Source: Neomicrococcus aestuarii
GTDB lineage: Bacteria > Actinomycetota > Actinomycetes > Actinomycetales > Micrococcaceae
NCBI RefSeq assembly: GCF_014201135.1
Contig: NZ_JACHDR010000001.1
Location: 806,001-870,000, forward strand
Direction: 5' to 3'
Length of the DNA: 64,000 nucleotides
Below are positions 1 through 8,560 of this stretch, piece after piece (position 1 is the stretch's first letter; every line of letters starts with the position of its first letter). The notes below the pieces were generated by a model, which was given only the letters and a program-made list of their open reading frames with translations, did not search any database and was not told the DNA's origin. A program made the translations under genes and the position numbers.

Positions 1-2521
1 GGGCGGCGAGGAACGCTTCGGGGTGGTGGGCTTTGAGCCACGCCGAGTGGTAGGTGGGTACGGCGAAGGCCGCTCCGTGCGCTTTGCAAAAGCCGAAGCT
101 GCCAAAAGCGTGGAGGGTTTGCCACACTTTGTCGATCACGGTGAGCGGGTACCCCTTGGCGAGAGCGTGTTCGCGGAAGAAAGATTCCACGCGTGGCTCT
201 GCTTTTGGATTCCCGAGCAGCCGCCGGTACACGTCCGCTTTCGCGAGACCGCAATCGGTCATCACATGCATCATGCGCAGCACTTGTTCGTGGAACACCG
301 TGACTCCGTGCGTTTCCGCAAGCACGGGTTCCAGATCCGGGTGCGGGTATACGGCTTCGCGGAATCCGTGGCGCTGCTCGAGGAAGGGCCGCACCATGTC
401 CGATTGCATGGGGCCGGGCCGGAACAGGGAAATGTCGATGATGAGGTCGTTGAACTCCCACGGCGCGAGCTTGCCGATGAGTTCGCGCTGTCCCGGGGAT
501 TCGATCTGAAAGCAACCCAGTGTGTGAGTGGAGCGAATGAGCTCGAAGGTAGCGGGGTCGTCGTACGGGACCTTCTCTAACGCAATCCGCCCGTCAGCAC
601 CCACGTAGTCCGCGTCCCCGTGCGCACCAGCTTGAGCCACGGCCTCGCCCGTGCCGTGGATGCGCTGGATTTCGTCGAGGGTGTAGGCGATCGCGGATTG
701 CATGCGCACGCCGAGGACGTCGAGTTTGAGCATGCCCATGGGGTCCATGTCATGTTTGTCGAACTGGCTCATGGGCAGTCCCATCCCGGAGGCTTCCACC
801 GGGGTGCGGTCCAGCAAGGTTGCGTCCCCGAGGATCACGCCGCACGGGTGCATGGAAATGTGGCGCGGCAACCGGTCCAGGCGCTCGGTCAGATCAACCA
901 GCAGATCCAGCTGTTGGTTACCGCGTTGGCGGCCGGATTCCACGCGCTCGGAGAAGCCTTTGAGTTCCGGCATGCGTTCCATGGCTTCGCGGAAGCTTGA
1001 GGCGGAGAAACGCCACATTTGTTTGGCGATGGCATCCACTTCCGGTTCCGGCATCCCTAACGCCAGTCCTGCATCGCGGACGGCGCCGCGCGCCCGGTAC
1101 CCGTTTTGCATGCTCATAAGTGAGGTGCGTTCGGCGCCGAAACGCTTGAAAATCTGGTGGTAGACGTCGTGGCGGCGCGCGCTTTCCACGTCCACGTCAA
1201 TATCCGGCAGCGAGCTGCGATCCCGCGAGAGGAAGCGTTCGAACAAGAGTTCGTGCATGAGCGGGTTCACGTGGCTGATGCCGGTGAGGTAGTTGACCAG
1301 GCTGGACGCACCGGATCCGCGGGCGGCGGTGCGCACCCCCATGCCCGAGATCATTTTGGTGACCTCGGCGACCGTCAAAAAGTAGGACGCGAAGCCCAGA
1401 TCCTGGATCACGGAGAGTTCTTCGTCGAGGCGTTCGCGCAGCTCCACGCGCCCACGCTTGCCGAACACCTGAGCGCCGGCGTGCGGTGGGAAGAACTTGG
1501 TGATGCCGGCTTCGCAGCGCGCCGCGAGCTCCCGGTTGGGGTCCCCTGTAATCCCGATGACGTGCGCTTCCGGGACCACGGGAATGCCGTACCCGCAATC
1601 GGTCACAGGGTCTATGCGGCACCAGTCTGCGAGCGCTTCCGTGGTACTGAGCAGGGTGCTGGCCACCCCGGAGGCGTCCGTGATTTCGCGACCGATCTCC
1701 CGGGCAATCTGTTTCATTTCGGCGGGCGTTTTGAGCCAGCCTTGGCCGTTGGGTTGGCTCTCCGGCAGGGTGTCGAGTGAGGTGAGGGTGCGGGCGGCGT
1801 CGAGTACGTCCGCGGTAGCGGCTCCTTCCACGTCGAGGTAGCGCACGGCGTTGCTGAGCACGTACGGAACCCCTACTTGGCGGGCGGCTTTGATCATGCG
1901 AACGGCGTGGGCGGTGCTGAGCTTCTCCCCCGGTCGGCTCAGATGGGACACCGCTTCCACGAACACGCTTCCGGCGGGCATGAGCGATTTCCACCGCTGC
2001 AACAGGCTGCGAGCGCGCCCGTACTGACGCCGTTGCGCGGCCTGACCCACATCTGACCGGGGCCCTACGAGCACCGCAAGCACCGCTGCGCCGTCGTCAT
2101 TTTGGGACAGCCGCGCGAGCTCCTCTAAGCGCACCCCCACGGGCCGCGTCCGGCTGGAACCGGCCCCGCTGTCCTGGTGCGCGGCGGAGACCGTGCGGCA
2201 CAGCGCGCGATACCCGGCTCCTGCGCTGTGTCCCTTTGCCAGTACGACGACGCGGCCCACCACCGTAGGCACCGCGTGGGTTCCGTGCGGCGTGCGGATT
2301 TCTTGATCTTCAATGAGGGCAAGGTCTACCCCGAGGATGGGGTCCAGGCCATGTTCGATGCAGGCTTTGAGGTGCTTGATGGAACCGTAGAGGCCGTCCC
2401 GGTCCGTGCACGCGAGAGCGTCCGCACCGTGAGATGCGGCCGCCGCTGCGAGATCCTTGGGCCATGACACCCCGTAGTGGGCGCTGTAGGCGGTGGAGAC
2501 GTGAAGGTGTGTGAAACTCAT
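1..2521 (-). CDS. dnaE2: error-prone DNA polymerase III alpha subunit DnaE2 (C-terminus beyond window)
   Basis: One open frame runs from ATG at 2521 down to the window edge, about 840 codons; the family is about 1050-1150 residues, so the C-terminus is missing. The N-terminal PHP domain opens with THLHVSTAYSAHYG, and ACTDRDGLYG follows. The palm carries PDIDVDVE, the acidic catalytic motif of C-family polymerases. Downstream are LGCFQIESPGQ, FRPGPMQSDMVRPF and FGSFGFCKAHGAAFA, all typical of DnaE2/ImuC. The family performs SOS-induced translesion synthesis with ImuA'/ImuB. The start overlaps the upstream DUF6504 stop by 4 bp (ATGA), so the two are probably translationally coupled and share the LexA-controlled promoter at about 2920-2945. 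The length of PHP plus polymerase core and the DUF6504 partner favour DnaE2 over replicative DnaE1. Confidence 0.93.
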   Translation of the reverse strand, partial: MSFTHLHVSTAYSAHYGVSWPKDLAAAAASHGADALACTDRDGLYGSIKHLKACIEHGLDPILGVDLALIEDQEIRTPHGTHAVPTVVGRVVVLAKGHSAGAGYRALCRTVSAAHQDSGAGSSRTRPVGVRLEELARLSQNDDGAAVLAVLVGPRSDVGQAAQRRQYGRARSLLQRWKSLMPAGSVFVEAVSHLSRPGEKLSTAHAVRMIKAARQVGVPYVLSNAVRYLDVEGAATADVLDAARTLTSLDTLPESQPNGQGWLKTPAEMKQIAREIGREITDASGVASTLLSTTEALADWCRIDPVTDCGYGIPVVPEAHVIGITGDPNRELAARCEAGITKFFPPHAGAQVFGKRGRVELRERLDEELSVIQDLGFASYFLTVAEVTKMISGMGVRTAARGSGASSLVNYLTGISHVNPLMHELLFERFLSRDRSSLPDIDVDVESARRHDVYHQIFKRFGAERTSLMSMQNGYRARGAVRDAGLALGMPEPEVDAIAKQMWRFSASSFREAMERMPELKGFSERVESGRQRGNQQLDLLVDLTERLDRLPRHISMHPCGVILGDATLLDRTPVEASGMGLPMSQFDKHDMDPMGMLKLDVLGVRMQSAIAYTLDEIQRIHGTGEAVAQAGAHGDADYVGADGRIALEKVPYDDPATFELIRSTHTLGCFQIESPGQRELIGKLAPWEFNDLIIDISLFRPGPMQSDMVRPFLEQRHGFREAVYPHPDLEPVLAETHGVTVFHEQVLRMMHVMTDCGLAKADVYRRLLGNPKAEPRVESFFREHALAKGYPLTVIDKVWQTLHAFGSFGFCKAHGAAFAVPTYHSAWLKAHHPEAFLAA

Positions 2522-2832
2522 GCCGTTTGCCGGAGGGCGGCGTCACCTACTTGGATGAGACGCCACCGGCCTGTTTCTACGTGGTGGCTGAGTTCGAGTG
2601 TTTGAAGGGGGCCGCGCCCTGCTAAGCGGACTTGAAGTCGCCAGATTTCGTGGTCCACCATTCCGGCGCCGCGTTCGCGTTCAGCGCGCACGTCTTCGGC
2701 CCACCACTTGCGGCGTTCAAACCAGCGCACAGGCTCAGCGGCAAGACGGTACTCCCGACCTTGCCACCGCACGCGCAGCGGCTGTCCGGCCGCGGTGCAT
2801 TCGACCTCGACAGACTGCGTAAAAAGCCCCAT
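2518..2832 (-). CDS. DUF6504 family protein, dnaE2 operon partner
   Basis: A 104-residue cytosolic protein starting MGLFTQSVEVEC at 2832. An upstream in-frame ATG at 2847 exists, but the 2832 start has a clear GGAGG at 2838-2842 with 5-nt spacing. The body is rich in Trp and Arg (VRWQGREY, RWFERRKWW, VDHEIWRLQV), which is the look of DUF6504 proteins that sit between imuB and dnaE2 in actinobacteria. No enzymatic motif is visible, and the function is unknown. It is the first gene of the unit behind the LexA box, which implies a role in, or at least expression with, damage-induced mutagenesis. Confidence 0.8.
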   Translation of the reverse strand: MGLFTQSVEVECTAAGQPLRVRWQGREYRLAAEPVRWFERRKWWAEDVRAERERGAGMVDHEIWRLQVRLAGRGPLQTLELSHHVETGRWRLIQVGDAALRQTA

Positions 2833-2925
2833 TAAAACCTCCGTCACGGTGCCGAGCGTGAGCCCTCTCGGCGTTTGTGGGAAGTTCCCGCCCCGGGAAG
2901 CGATGGGCGGTCACTCTCTAGTGTA

Positions 2926-2941
2926 TCGAATGTTTGTTCGA
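2926..2941. promoter_or_regulatory. LexA (SOS) box
   Basis: TCGAATGTTTGTTCGA matches the actinobacterial LexA operator TCGAAC-N4-GTTCGA with one mismatch. On the minus strand it is followed at once by a -10-like TACACT (2920-2925), so the box fills the promoter spacer upstream of DUF6504-dnaE2. LexA bound here would block RNA polymerase directly. Confidence 0.85.
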
Positions 2942-3062
2942 CTCCATAGAGGCTATAAAACACCCCTGACACTTAGAACTGAAGTGCCCCTGTCTCTAGA
3001 GAAAAATCCTCGAGAAAAGTAGAATCTGGCGAAAAAGCACACGCTTTTACGGGCAGGAACTT

Positions 3063-3860
3063 GTGGATCGCAACATCCGGCGCGCGTGGTTTGACACCGC
3101 AGCCGACATACTTGCTACACCCCATCCCGCGCAGGCCATGGACTACCTCACCACTGGTCTGGCGGAGACTTTCCATGTCTTCATGGGTGCCCGGGTGAGC
3201 TGGAGAAACGCCACCGCACAGTTACCCTCTGTCACTGAAGCCCCCTCCGTCATTGAAGAAGCTCGTTCCTTCAGCCGCGATCCTCACTGGGATCTCGCGG
3301 TACAGCACGTGGCGCCGCATCATCCACTGACCCGATTTCATATGGATCCGCACCACCTCGAGCCGAGCTTGCTGAGCGAGGTAACGCACCGCGGGCAAAC
3401 GATGACTCAAACCGCCAGAGACCTCTTCGAGGAATACCACTTGGGACGTCATCACTTGTCCTTGCCGGTAGTCACTCAGAACTACACCACCTCGTATGGA
3501 CTCGTCAGCGAGGTGCCGTTTAGCCAAAGAAACATCGACGATGCGCGCGAAATCCAACGGTTGATCGTTGGATTGGAATCCCACCTTCGGCTGTTGCACG
3601 AGATGAGGCCAGCGGCCGACTCGGCCCATGATGCGGAGCTACGGCTCACTACACGCGAAACGCTGATCTTAGAGATGATTGCTCAAGGGAAAACCGCCAC
3701 TGGCATCGCGGCACGCTTGGCGATCTCTCCCCGCACGGTGCACAAACATCAAGAACATCTCTACAGAAAATTGGGCGCGCAAGATCGCCTCTCAGCTGTC
3801 TTACGCGCCCAATCTATGGGACTGCTCGAGCTGCCGGACCCCCCAACCGCTCGTCAGTGA
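3063..3860 (+). CDS. LuxR-family transcriptional regulator
   Basis: A 265-residue protein with a GTG start at 3063 behind an AGGA-type ribosome site (about 3053-3056). The C-terminal 65 residues form a LuxR/GerE helix-turn-helix: LTTRETLILEMIAQGKTATGIA, then ISPRTVHKHQEHLYRKLGAQDR, which contains the recognition helix. The N-terminal 190 residues match no receiver, GAF or autoinducer-binding domain I can name; they look globular, with many His residues and no membrane segment. The gene is divergent from the SOS unit (230 bp between starts) and ends 2 bp from the stop of a convergent secreted-protein gene. Its target and ligand are unknown. Confidence 0.8.
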   Translation: MDRNIRRAWFDTAADILATPHPAQAMDYLTTGLAETFHVFMGARVSWRNATAQLPSVTEAPSVIEEARSFSRDPHWDLAVQHVAPHHPLTRFHMDPHHLEPSLLSEVTHRGQTMTQTARDLFEEYHLGRHHLSLPVVTQNYTTSYGLVSEVPFSQRNIDDAREIQRLIVGLESHLRLLHEMRPAADSAHDAELRLTTRETLILEMIAQGKTATGIAARLAISPRTVHKHQEHLYRKLGAQDRLSAVLRAQSMGLLELPDPPTARQ

Positions 3861-3861
3861 G

Positions 3862-4350
3862 CTACACCCCAGGGAACTCGCAGAGGCCGGCACCAACGGC
3901 AGCCTCAAGACCAGCACCAATGGTGGATTCCAGGGTAGGAATGTGGTTGCCCAGATAGCCGAGAGCGGCGGTGTCGTTGCCACTTCCCAACAGTCCCGGA
4001 CCAGAATTACCCTTTTCGTTCTCCCAAGCTTTGAAAGTTTGCTCCGGGTTTTCCTTGAACCAGACCAACGGCACGTGCGAGATGCCGTTCTCCTCCATCC
4101 AAGAAGCCCACAAGCTCTCATAGTCAAGAACGCCCACACAATCAGGAGCAACCGACGCGACGATGAATTGATCCGCGAGGACTGCCAGTGACATGTAGTG
4201 GTCGCTCTCAAGCGCTCGAGCGTAAGCGGCATCAGTCCAGCTCTTCTTAAAACACTCGTGAGCTGAAGCAGATGGGGCGAAAGCCAAAGCGGCGACGAAG
4301 GTTGCGCTAGCACCAGCTAGCATCATTTTGCGGCGATGTGGCGTGAACAT
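3862..4350 (-). CDS. small secreted protein of unknown function
   Basis: A 162-residue protein with a classical Sec signal: basic MFTPHRRKMML, a hydrophobic core GASATFVAALAFA, and a likely AXA cleavage after PSASA near residue 30. The mature part starts HECFKKSW, is acidic to neutral, and has three Cys residues (CFKKSW, DCVGV, LCEFPGV). A Gly-rich stretch (GNSGPGLLGSGND) lies near residue 115. GGAGA sits 5 nt before the ATG. I do not recognise a family. The stop lies 2 bp from the end of the convergent luxR gene. Confidence 0.6.
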   Translation of the reverse strand: MFTPHRRKMMLAGASATFVAALAFAPSASAHECFKKSWTDAAYARALESDHYMSLAVLADQFIVASVAPDCVGVLDYESLWASWMEENGISHVPLVWFKENPEQTFKAWENEKGNSGPGLLGSGNDTAALGYLGNHIPTLESTIGAGLEAAVGAGLCEFPGV

Positions 4351-4495
4351 TTTTCTCCAGTGAGGCGACGTTCGTCCGCATGAATTGCGGACACATCAAG
4401 TCAACTCCGCCGCGTTCCGGCTAGCCATACGCAAAACTACGTAGCTTCTAGTACCGAATAACCCGCGCCTTCAACCACGCGCTTTCTGCCAAACG

Positions 4496-5257
4496 TTAAG
4501 AGAACAAACTCTGGAGTGGCTCCACCAGCTCAGGGCCGTTGTTGCGCACGTTGCCCACCGCAGGACCTACCTCTCGCAGGTTCCACGTGGAAGCCACCTC
4601 AAACGCCTGACTGGTGGCCAGATCAACCATGGCTGCCGCATCCTTGTTCTCCGGGTTCAGCCACTCCGTCAGTGCCTCAGCGCCGAGAGGCACAGGCAAG
4701 CGGTCATGGAGCTGCCCCAGCTCGGCAAGCACGGGATCAGGATCATCGACAGCCGGAGAGGCCATGGTCATGATGCTGCAGGAGAGCACCCAGGCTTCTT
4801 CGCCTTCAACGGCTTCGGCGGACTTGTCTTTCCACCATTCGTAGATTCCTGCGAAGAAGATCATCGAATCGTCGGCCGGGTGAATGTAGAACGGCCGCTT
4901 CTTGCCCTTGGGCGTATCTGGCTTGAGCCATTCGTAATAGCCATCCACGGGGACAGCACAGCGCTTGGCCTTGATGGCGGAACGGAACGTGGGCTTCTCG
5001 ATGATGGTCTCGCTGCGCGCGTTGAAAGCCCGCACGCCCACGGATGAATCTTTGGCCCACCCGGGAATCAGTCCCCAGCGAGCCACCTCGATGCGGCGGC
5101 TCATCTTGTCATCCACCAGACGTTCTAACACGATGGGCACATCAGTTGTGGGTGCAACATTCCACGATTGGCGAAATTCCAGATTCTCATCCGCTTCGGC
5201 TTCCGCGAGCGCTACCAAGTCACCGATGGCCCGAGCCATGACATACCGTCCACACAT
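4496..5257 (-). CDS. SRAP (YedK/HMCES-type) abasic-site crosslinking protein
   Basis: The start is placed at ATG 5257, giving MCGRYVMARA, because SRAP proteins need Cys2 exposed after Met removal to form a thiazolidine link with abasic sites in single-stranded DNA. An ATG 18 bp upstream would bury that Cys. Family landmarks follow in order: WNVAPTTDVPIV, RWGLIPGWAKD, FNARSETI, CAVPVDGYYEW (active-site Glu), FFAGIYEWW, SIMTMASPA and LHDRLPVPL (active-site His). Length is 253 residues, usual for the family. No clear Shine-Dalgarno precedes 5257, so the mRNA may be leaderless. The family protects abasic sites during replication stress. Confidence 0.92.
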   Translation of the reverse strand: MCGRYVMARAIGDLVALAEAEADENLEFRQSWNVAPTTDVPIVLERLVDDKMSRRIEVARWGLIPGWAKDSSVGVRAFNARSETIIEKPTFRSAIKAKRCAVPVDGYYEWLKPDTPKGKKRPFYIHPADDSMIFFAGIYEWWKDKSAEAVEGEEAWVLSCSIMTMASPAVDDPDPVLAELGQLHDRLPVPLGAEALTEWLNPENKDAAAMVDLATSQAFEVASTWNLREVGPAVGNVRNNGPELVEPLQSLFS

Positions 5258-5401
5258 GCTTAAAGAGTGACACAAAGTAGCAAGAGGTCACCTCACCTCG
5301 GGCGCTCGTGATTGACTGGAACGTATACACCCCACTGTGTAGCCGAACGCGAAGCGACAGTGACCAACCGTTGCCGGAGCGTTCCCATTAGAGGAGAAAA
5401 A

Positions 5402-6490
5402 GTGCCACAAACCGTACGAGCTGTTGTTGTGAAGGCCAAAGACGCCCCAGTGGTCGTCGAGAACATCATCATTCCGGATCCAGGTCCAGGCGAAGTTGTT
5501 GTTGACGTATTAACCTGCGGTGTTTGCCATACGGACCTTCACTACAAGCTGGGTGGAATCGGTAACGATTACCCGTACCTCTTGGGCCACGAGTCCACTG
5601 CAGTCGTTTCCCAGATCGGCGAGAACGTCACCAACGTCAAGGTGGGCGATCGCGTGATCCTCAACTGGCGCGCTGTGTGTGGCGAGTGCCGTGCATGCCA
5701 GAAGGGCCAGCCGCAGTACTGCTTCAATACCGCTAACGCCACCCAGAAGATGACTCTCGAGGATGGCACGGAGCTTTCCCCTGCGTTGGGCATTGGTTCC
5801 TTCGCGGAGAAGACGCTGGTTGCTGCCGGTCAGTGCACCAAGATTGATGACGACGTCGACCCCGCCGCCGTTGGCTTGTTGGGCTGCGGCATCATGGCTG
5901 GTATCGGCTCCGCTATCAACACCGGTGAGGTTAAGCGCGGCGAGTCCGTAGCTGTCATCGGCTGTGGCGGCGTGGGTATTGCCGCGATCATGGGTGCCAA
6001 GCTTGCTGGCGCCACCACCATCATCGCAGTGGACATTGACCAGAACAAGATTGACCAGGCTGTGAAGCTCGGCGCTACCCACGGTGTGAACTCCAAGGAA
6101 TCCGATCCCGTGAAGGCCATTCAGGACCTCACCAACGGTTTCGGCGCCGACGTTGTGATCGACGCCGTGGGCCGCCCGGAGACTTTCAAGCAGGCCTTCT
6201 ACGCTCGCGACCTTGCTGGCCGCGTAGTGCTGGTGGGTGTTCCTACCCCGGAGATGACCCTCGAATTGCCACTGCTGGACGTCTTCGGTCGCGGCGGTTC
6301 CCTCAAGTCCTCGTGGTACGGAGACTGCCTCCCATCCCGCGATTTCAAGATGCTGGTAGACCAGTACCGCTTGGGCCGGCTGGACTTGGACGCATTCGTT
6401 ACCGAGCGCATCTCCTTGGACCAGATTGAAGACGCTTTCCAGAAGATGCACGACGGCACGGTGCTTCGCTCGGTGGTGGAAATCGCATGA
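5402..6490 (+). CDS. mscR: S-(hydroxymethyl)mycothiol dehydrogenase
   Basis: A 362-residue zinc alcohol dehydrogenase using GTG at 5402, supported by GAGGAG at 5391-5396; the upstream TTG at 5312 has no ribosome site. Catalytic zinc ligands are Cys39 ([10 protein letters not shown]), His63-Glu64 (GHES) and Cys162 (GCGIMAG). A structural zinc lobe carries Cys93, 96, 99 and 107. The NAD fold is marked by GCGGVG at 188-193. The close match to class III-like actinobacterial enzymes supports NAD/mycothiol-dependent formaldehyde (and possibly S-nitrosomycothiol) oxidation. It overlaps the following MBL hydrolase gene by 4 bp, the standard partner of mscR. Confidence 0.9.
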   Translation: MPQTVRAVVVKAKDAPVVVENIIIPDPGPGEVVVDVLTCGVCHTDLHYKLGGIGNDYPYLLGHESTAVVSQIGENVTNVKVGDRVILNWRAVCGECRACQKGQPQYCFNTANATQKMTLEDGTELSPALGIGSFAEKTLVAAGQCTKIDDDVDPAAVGLLGCGIMAGIGSAINTGEVKRGESVAVIGCGGVGIAAIMGAKLAGATTIIAVDIDQNKIDQAVKLGATHGVNSKESDPVKAIQDLTNGFGADVVIDAVGRPETFKQAFYARDLAGRVVLVGVPTPEMTLELPLLDVFGRGGSLKSSWYGDCLPSRDFKMLVDQYRLGRLDLDAFVTERISLDQIEDAFQKMHDGTVLRSVVEIA

Positions 6491-7116
6491 GCGCACGCAT
6501 CGAAAACCTCGTTACGTCCGGAACGTTCTCCCTTGACGGCGGAACGTGGGACGTCGATAACAACGTGTGGATCGTCGGCGACGACTCCAAGGTGATCGTC
6601 ATTGACCCGGCCCACAACCCGCAGGCTATCGCGGAGAAGGTGGGTGAGCGCACGGTAGTTGCCGTCCTGCTGACCCACGGCCACGATGACCACATCCGCT
6701 ATGCGCAGGAGTTCGCACAGCTGGTCCACGCACCACTGCACTTGAACCCAGCGGACCGCATGCTCTGGGACGCAGTCTTCCCAGATCAGGCACCGGATCA
6801 CGAGATTGTGGACGGCGAAGAGTTCCCGATCGCCGGCATCACGCTCAATGCCATCTACACGCCGGGTCACTCCCCCGGATCCACGTGCTTCTATGCGAAG
6901 GACTTGGACACGGTGTTCTCCGGCGACACGTTGTTCAACGGCGGACCAGGCGCCACAGGCCGCTCCTACAGCGACTTCGGCACCATCATCGAGTCCATCC
7001 GCGAAAAGCTCCTCACACTCCCGGACACCACGCGCGTGTGCACGGGTCACGGCGATGACACGAGCATCGGCGCCGAGAAGCCGCACCTTCAAGAATGGAT
7101 CGCGCGGGGTCACTAG
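6487..7116 (+). CDS. MBL-fold metallohydrolase, probable S-formylmycothiol hydrolase candidate
   Basis: A 209-residue metallo-beta-lactamase-fold protein. The zinc motif THGHDDH is at residues 63-69, followed by [15 protein letters not shown] and CTGHGDDT, the glyoxalase II-like pattern. Its start overlaps the mscR stop (ATGA at 6487-6490), so the two are coupled. Formaldehyde oxidation through mycothiol yields S-formylmycothiol, and a thioester hydrolase is the missing next step; assigning this gene to that step is inference from context. The family also includes hydroxyacylglutathione hydrolase-like enzymes. Confidence 0.85.
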   Translation: MSARIENLVTSGTFSLDGGTWDVDNNVWIVGDDSKVIVIDPAHNPQAIAEKVGERTVVAVLLTHGHDDHIRYAQEFAQLVHAPLHLNPADRMLWDAVFPDQAPDHEIVDGEEFPIAGITLNAIYTPGHSPGSTCFYAKDLDTVFSGDTLFNGGPGATGRSYSDFGTIIESIREKLLTLPDTTRVCTGHGDDTSIGAEKPHLQEWIARGH

Positions 7117-7167
7117 AGCCGGGGTTACTAGAGTCGCAGACACTAACCACCGCTGCTAATCACAGCA

Positions 7168-7905
7168 CTACGTATCGAGGTTCCACTTTCCGGAGCCTCG
7201 ATACGTGTTTAAGAGCGATTCCGTCACGGCGTCCACACTCATCCCGGGAACCAGATCCTCCACGGCTCCCACCGTGCGAGGGTCCATGGGAATCTCCAAG
7301 GCTTGATACACCTCGTCCAACACACTGCGTAGCGGCGCACTGTCAGTGACCACCAAAACTGATGTAAACAGCCATGCCCCGGTGACCACACGCTGGGCGG
7401 TGCCTACCAACTTAACGGAAGCTGCGGCGTCGTACTGGCTAGCGGTACCCGAATGAGACGTGCCATAGACGCTGTATTCGCCCGCGCAATATTCGCCGGG
7501 CAGCTCGCCAATGTGGGCGTCTACGCCCACGGAGCGCAGCGCGTCCGCGAAGAGCGCCCCGAACTCCTGGAAGCGGATCGTGTGGCCCAGCATCGCATCC
7601 GGCTCTGGTTGTACGTGATCGATGATGAGCGTGCCCTGGTGATACGCAGCCGCGCGTCCGCCCGCTTTGCGCACCACCGGCTCAAAACCGTGACGCAACG
7701 CGGCCATTCGTGCCGCCTCGAAACCGGGCAGGCGCACGTCACGCTGCCCAAAAGCGAGCGTGGGTGAGGGCCGGTAAATGCGTAGCGTGGCGCCGCGCTC
7801 GCCGCCCTTGACCTCGTTCAGCAAATCGATGCCGCGCGCTAAATCCGCCACCGGATCAGTACTGGGTTCTTCGCGAAGGAGATCAAGATCAACGGTGACA
7901 GACAT
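7168..7905 (-). CDS. lipoate-protein ligase A family protein (BPL/LPL catalytic domain)
   Basis: A 245-residue protein with the biotin/lipoyl ligase core: TLRIYRPSPTLAFGQRD, VVRKAGGRAAAYHQGTL (the RRxxGG-like loop of LplA) and GEYCAGEYSVY. KLVGTAQR supplies the substrate Lys region. It would attach or transfer lipoate or octanoate to carrier domains. Actinobacterial paralogs of this size are often annotated only as lipoate-ligase-like, and the substrate is not established. It is a single gene, convergent with the MBL gene. Confidence 0.75.
   Translation of the reverse strand: MSVTVDLDLLREEPSTDPVADLARGIDLLNEVKGGERGATLRIYRPSPTLAFGQRDVRLPGFEAARMAALRHGFEPVVRKAGGRAAAYHQGTLIIDHVQPEPDAMLGHTIRFQEFGALFADALRSVGVDAHIGELPGEYCAGEYSVYGTSHSGTASQYDAAASVKLVGTAQRVVTGAWLFTSVLVVTDSAPLRSVLDEVYQALEIPMDPRTVGAVEDLVPGMSVDAVTESLLNTYRGSGKWNLDT
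7170..7206. terminator. hairpin terminator between convergent genes
   Basis: A 15-bp stem (7170-7184 with 7192-7206, one mismatch) has a 7-nt loop. On the plus strand it is followed by GTTTA and would end the mscR-MBL mRNA. Its left arm begins inside the stop codon of the convergent lipoate-ligase-like gene, so the last codons of that gene form the hairpin. Confidence 0.7.
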
Positions 7906-7942
7906 GAGTCGATCCTAAAACGAAGGGTGGGGGCAAGACATA

Positions 7943-8560
7943 ATGGAATACGTGTCTGAGTCCAGTGGCGTTCAATTTATTATCCTCGGCGGCCCTTCCG
8001 GTTCCGGAAAGTCCTACCTCGCTGAACGCTTTGGCGCACCCCATATTCAGCTGGACAACTACTACCGGGAGATCGCGGAGGACGCGCACCGTCCGTTCCC
8101 GCGCACCCCGTACGGCGAAATTGACTGGGACCACCACGAAACCTGGAACGATTCCACCGCGCTCGATTCCATGATGGAACTGCTCGAAAACGGCCGCACT
8201 ACGGTGCCCGCCTATGACATCTCGACGTCCTCCTACGTGGGCTCCGAAGTAGTGGAGCTCGCGGGCGGACCCATCATCGCCGAAGGCATTTTCGCGGACC
8301 GCATTCTGCAGCCGTTGCGCCAATTAGAGGTGCCAGTGCAGGGAATTTACGTGAGGGAGCCTTCCAGTACGACGGCGCTGCGTCGCTTCGCGCGAGACGT
8401 TTCCGAAAGCCGCAAACCAGTGCCGTTCCTCGTCAAGCGGGGGTTGAGCCTGTGGCGGGCTGAGGCTTCCCTACGCAACCGGTACTTGGCCGCGGGATTC
8501 CAAGAAATGAACAAGCCGGACTTGAAGTCCTATCTATCCTCGCTGCCTAATTCCCGTTAG
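7943..8560 (+). CDS. uridine kinase-like P-loop NTPase
   Basis: A 205-residue protein with Walker A GGPSGSGKSYLAERFG near residues 15-30, then LDNYYREI and GEIDWDHHETWN. The latter resembles the substrate loop of uridine/cytidine kinases (Udk). FADRILQPL and a C-terminal Arg-rich lid (LRRFARDVSESRKP) follow. It would phosphorylate a nucleoside with ATP or GTP. It is shorter and more divergent than Udk itself, so the substrate is uncertain. The last 14 bp overlap the end of the convergent thioesterase gene. Confidence 0.75.
   Translation: MEYVSESSGVQFIILGGPSGSGKSYLAERFGAPHIQLDNYYREIAEDAHRPFPRTPYGEIDWDHHETWNDSTALDSMMELLENGRTTVPAYDISTSSYVGSEVVELAGGPIIAEGIFADRILQPLRQLEVPVQGIYVREPSSTTALRRFARDVSESRKPVPFLVKRGLSLWRAEASLRNRYLAAGFQEMNKPDLKSYLSSLPNSR

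Noticed and set aside
1197-1994. 265-residue minus-strand frame in dnaE2
   Set aside because: It is in another frame of the same strand as dnaE2, Arg/His/Pro-rich, and dnaE2 reads through without a break.
5312-5342. TTGACT with TGTGTA as an mscR promoter
   Set aside because: The -35 is good but the -10 candidate is poor at an 18-bp spacing; not strong enough to list.
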